Shown piece after piece: positions 5,176-6,387 of a stretch of DNA of 6,387 bases. How positions within the stretch are numbered: the first letter of the stretch is position 1; every line of letters begins with the position of its first letter. Below the pieces are notes generated by a model. That model was not told the DNA's origin. It was given only the letters and a program-made list of their open reading frames with translations, and searched no databases. Position numbers and translations under genes: made by a program. The stretch is from Bacteroidota bacterium (GTDB lineage Bacteria > Bacteroidota > Bacteroidia > JACCXN01): the NCBI GenBank assembly GCA_013696965.1, contig JACCXN010000051.1, positions 1-6,387 of the forward strand, written 5' to 3'.

Positions 5176-5682
5176 TCACTTAACTTTTATTAACTTTTGA
5201 AAGTTTTCCATTAAAGATTTTGCACAATCATTGCTATAGAAATCAATAAACCAATAAATACCTACAAAAAACAAAAAGCCAAATAATTTTTTTATTAATA
5301 TATCATCAGATAAACCTGGAATAAAAGTAATCAACATTAAAAACACTAATATAATTTTAAAAACTAAAAATAAATTATTAGGCCTGACCTCTATATCCAT
5401 TTTAGCCATATTATTTTTATCAATTATTTTTCCCTTCAATACAGCTGTGTTGATTACTCCTGGCTCATCTAATAAACCAATATTAAAATAAGGATAAATA
5501 ACAAAGTGTTCATCACTGACTTCTATAAAATCTAAATTATAAGGATGTTTTCCATTGTGTTTTAACTTTTTGAAATCTTCTAAAATTTCTTTTCGAGTTA
5601 AACATATTTGCATTTTATAGTTTTTATTTCTAATTATTAAGAATAATAAATTTTTTATAAAATTCAAAATTTTAAACAGCAT
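5176..5682 (-). CDS. two-helix inner-membrane protein, candidate toxin immunity protein
   Basis: This 168-aa protein begins 18 bp after the stop of the RHS gene, in the position usually held by the immunity gene of a polymorphic toxin. The N-terminus is hydrophobic and basic (residues 2-18). A soluble region of about 30-100 follows, then a transmembrane hairpin at about 104-122 and 130-148, and a basic C-terminus ending KLIKVK. ATG at 5682 is used; an internal Met24 (MQICLTRKEI) is a possible later start. It overlaps the next gene by 4 bp if that gene starts at GTG 5179, suggesting an operon. It is strongly AT-rich. I do not recognise a family. Immunity is inferred only from location, and a membrane location would suit a toxin acting on the envelope. 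Confidence 0.7.
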   Translation of the reverse strand: MLFKILNFIKNLLFLIIRNKNYKMQICLTRKEILEDFKKLKHNGKHPYNLDFIEVSDEHFVIYPYFNIGLLDEPGVINTAVLKGKIIDKNNMAKMDIEVRPNNLFLVFKIILVFLMLITFIPGLSDDILIKKLFGFLFFVGIYWFIDFYSNDCAKSLMENFQKLIKVK

Positions 5683-5700
5683 CTTAATTGGCTAATTATA

Positions 5701-6387
5701 TTATTTCGTAACTGCTTCTGCCCCCGCTTCAGATGAATAATCTAGCCCTAAAATAAACTTCAAACTTGCGGAAGTTTTTGCTGCAGCCTTTACCGATGTA
5801 TCTCCAGTAGGATTTTTCGTATAAGTTACTGACCCTTTTACAGGCACTGCTTGCACAGATGTTGATGGAGATGTATATGAAGCCTCATATTTTTGTGTTC
5901 CTTTGACATATTCTGCATCGGAATCAATTTTAAACTTATTAGCAACTTTAACACTACCTACTGGTGTTTTTGCTGCAACAGATGTTTCAACATCCCCTGT
6001 AAAGAATTTAAAACTAAAATCCGAATTAGATTCACCTGTTTTTAAATCAATTGTCTCAGTTACAGTAATTTTAAATATATTAAAATTAACAATGGTTAAA
6101 TCAACACCAAACGCAGAGCCACCAAGTCCTGCCTGCGGACCAATACTAGCACTAATTTCAGATTTTTGGACTATTTTAACTTTAGGCTTATCTCCGCCAG
6201 TTGGGGGGTCGCCCGGTTTTCTTCCATCTGCATCAATAAATTTGATAGGATTATTAAAGAAAGACGAGTATGGAGACCAGGATGCCATTTCGTGTGTCAA
6301 AGGGTCAACATTCCATCTTCTTCCCAACCTTGGGTCATATCCATAATCCCCAAAACTCAAATGATTTCCAATCCCTTTTACTTCATT
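5701..6387 (-). CDS. RHS/YD-repeat polymorphic toxin, 3' end, with beta-rich C-terminal domain (partial)
   Basis: The frame is open from the right edge to a TAA at 5703-5701, giving 228 residues; the N-terminal part lies outside. Counting from the edge, residues 1-55 are the end of the RHS-repeat-associated core: NEVKGIGN, then YDPRLGRRWNVDP (17-29), SPYSSFFNNPIKFID (38-52) and DADG (52-55). A Pro/Gly linker (56-69) leads to a variable C-terminal domain of about 160 residues. That domain has no Cys or His, is dominated by alternating beta-strand patterns and contains a glycine-rich ASIGPQAGLGGSAFGVDL (80-97). A related motif, (E/S/D)TSV followed by Ala/Lys/Val strands, recurs near 134, 175 and 196. 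No nuclease, deaminase or ADP-ribosyltransferase motif was recognised. In this family the C-terminal region is the effector; its activity here is unknown. TTG at 6360 is an internal codon, not the start. Confidence 0.88.
   Translation of the reverse strand, partial: NEVKGIGNHLSFGDYGYDPRLGRRWNVDPLTHEMASWSPYSSFFNNPIKFIDADGRKPGDPPTGGDKPKVKIVQKSEISASIGPQAGLGGSAFGVDLTIVNFNIFKITVTETIDLKTGESNSDFSFKFFTGDVETSVAAKTPVGSVKVANKFKIDSDAEYVKGTQKYEASYTSPSTSVQAVPVKGSVTYTKNPTGDTSVKAAAKTSASLKFILGLDYSSEAGAEAVTK

Noticed and set aside
5903-6346. A 147-codon plus-strand open frame across the RHS tail.
   Set aside because: It is antisense to the recognisable RHS core motifs and has no support of its own.
6358-6360. 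TTG at 6360 as the start of a 219-aa protein.
   Set aside because: The frame continues upstream to the window edge as NEVKGIGNH, part of the normal RHS core, so the TTG is an internal Leu codon.

Overview
The window looks like the chromosome of a Bacteroidota bacterium, possibly of the Chitinophagaceae/Sphingobacteriia kind. The evidence is a Bacteroidota-style RHS core, promoter-like boxes matching TAnnTTTG, A-rich leaders with weak Shine-Dalgarno sequences, and a Bacteroidota-style lipoprotein signal. There is no tRNA, rRNA or CRISPR array, and no gap between genes exceeds about 175 bp.

Left part (1-4259) resembles the recombination and regulation end of a small mobile element. A divergent pair of transcription units starts from the AT-rich region 3765-3908. 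To the right runs a 116-aa XRE-type repressor. To the left runs a compact operon: a 527-aa P-loop ATPase, then a 327-aa tyrosine recombinase with all six catalytic residues, then a 289-aa second recombinase that lacks several of them and overlaps the first by 20 bp. Beyond them (1-175) lie a near-perfect 18-bp palindrome, three iteron-like TATCC repeats, and probably the start of one more gene that leaves the window. The expected logic is that the repressor controls the operon, the ATPase acts on DNA, and the recombinase pair carries out strand exchange. No element ends could be matched in this window.

The strangest spot is the 3' end of the ATPase gene. Just before its stop codon is A AAA AAG, the same -1 slippery heptamer used by E. 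coli dnaX. The -1 frame stays open for 50 more codons with a coiled-coil-like composition, and it fills most of the otherwise odd 171-bp gap before the recombinase. The heptamer also lies in the loop of a 13-bp imperfect inverted repeat. This is either programmed frameshifting or a frameshift mutation.

Right part (4313-6387, all minus strand) is the 3' end of an RHS/YD-repeat polymorphic toxin gene with an unrecognised beta-rich C-terminal domain, followed by three very AT-rich envelope-protein genes: a two-helix membrane protein, a lipoprotein with a PsbP/DcrB-like look, and a 74-aa two-helix membrane protein. They are candidate immunity or partner genes. A strong convergent hairpin (4265-4308) separates this operon from the XRE gene and coincides with a sharp change in base composition.
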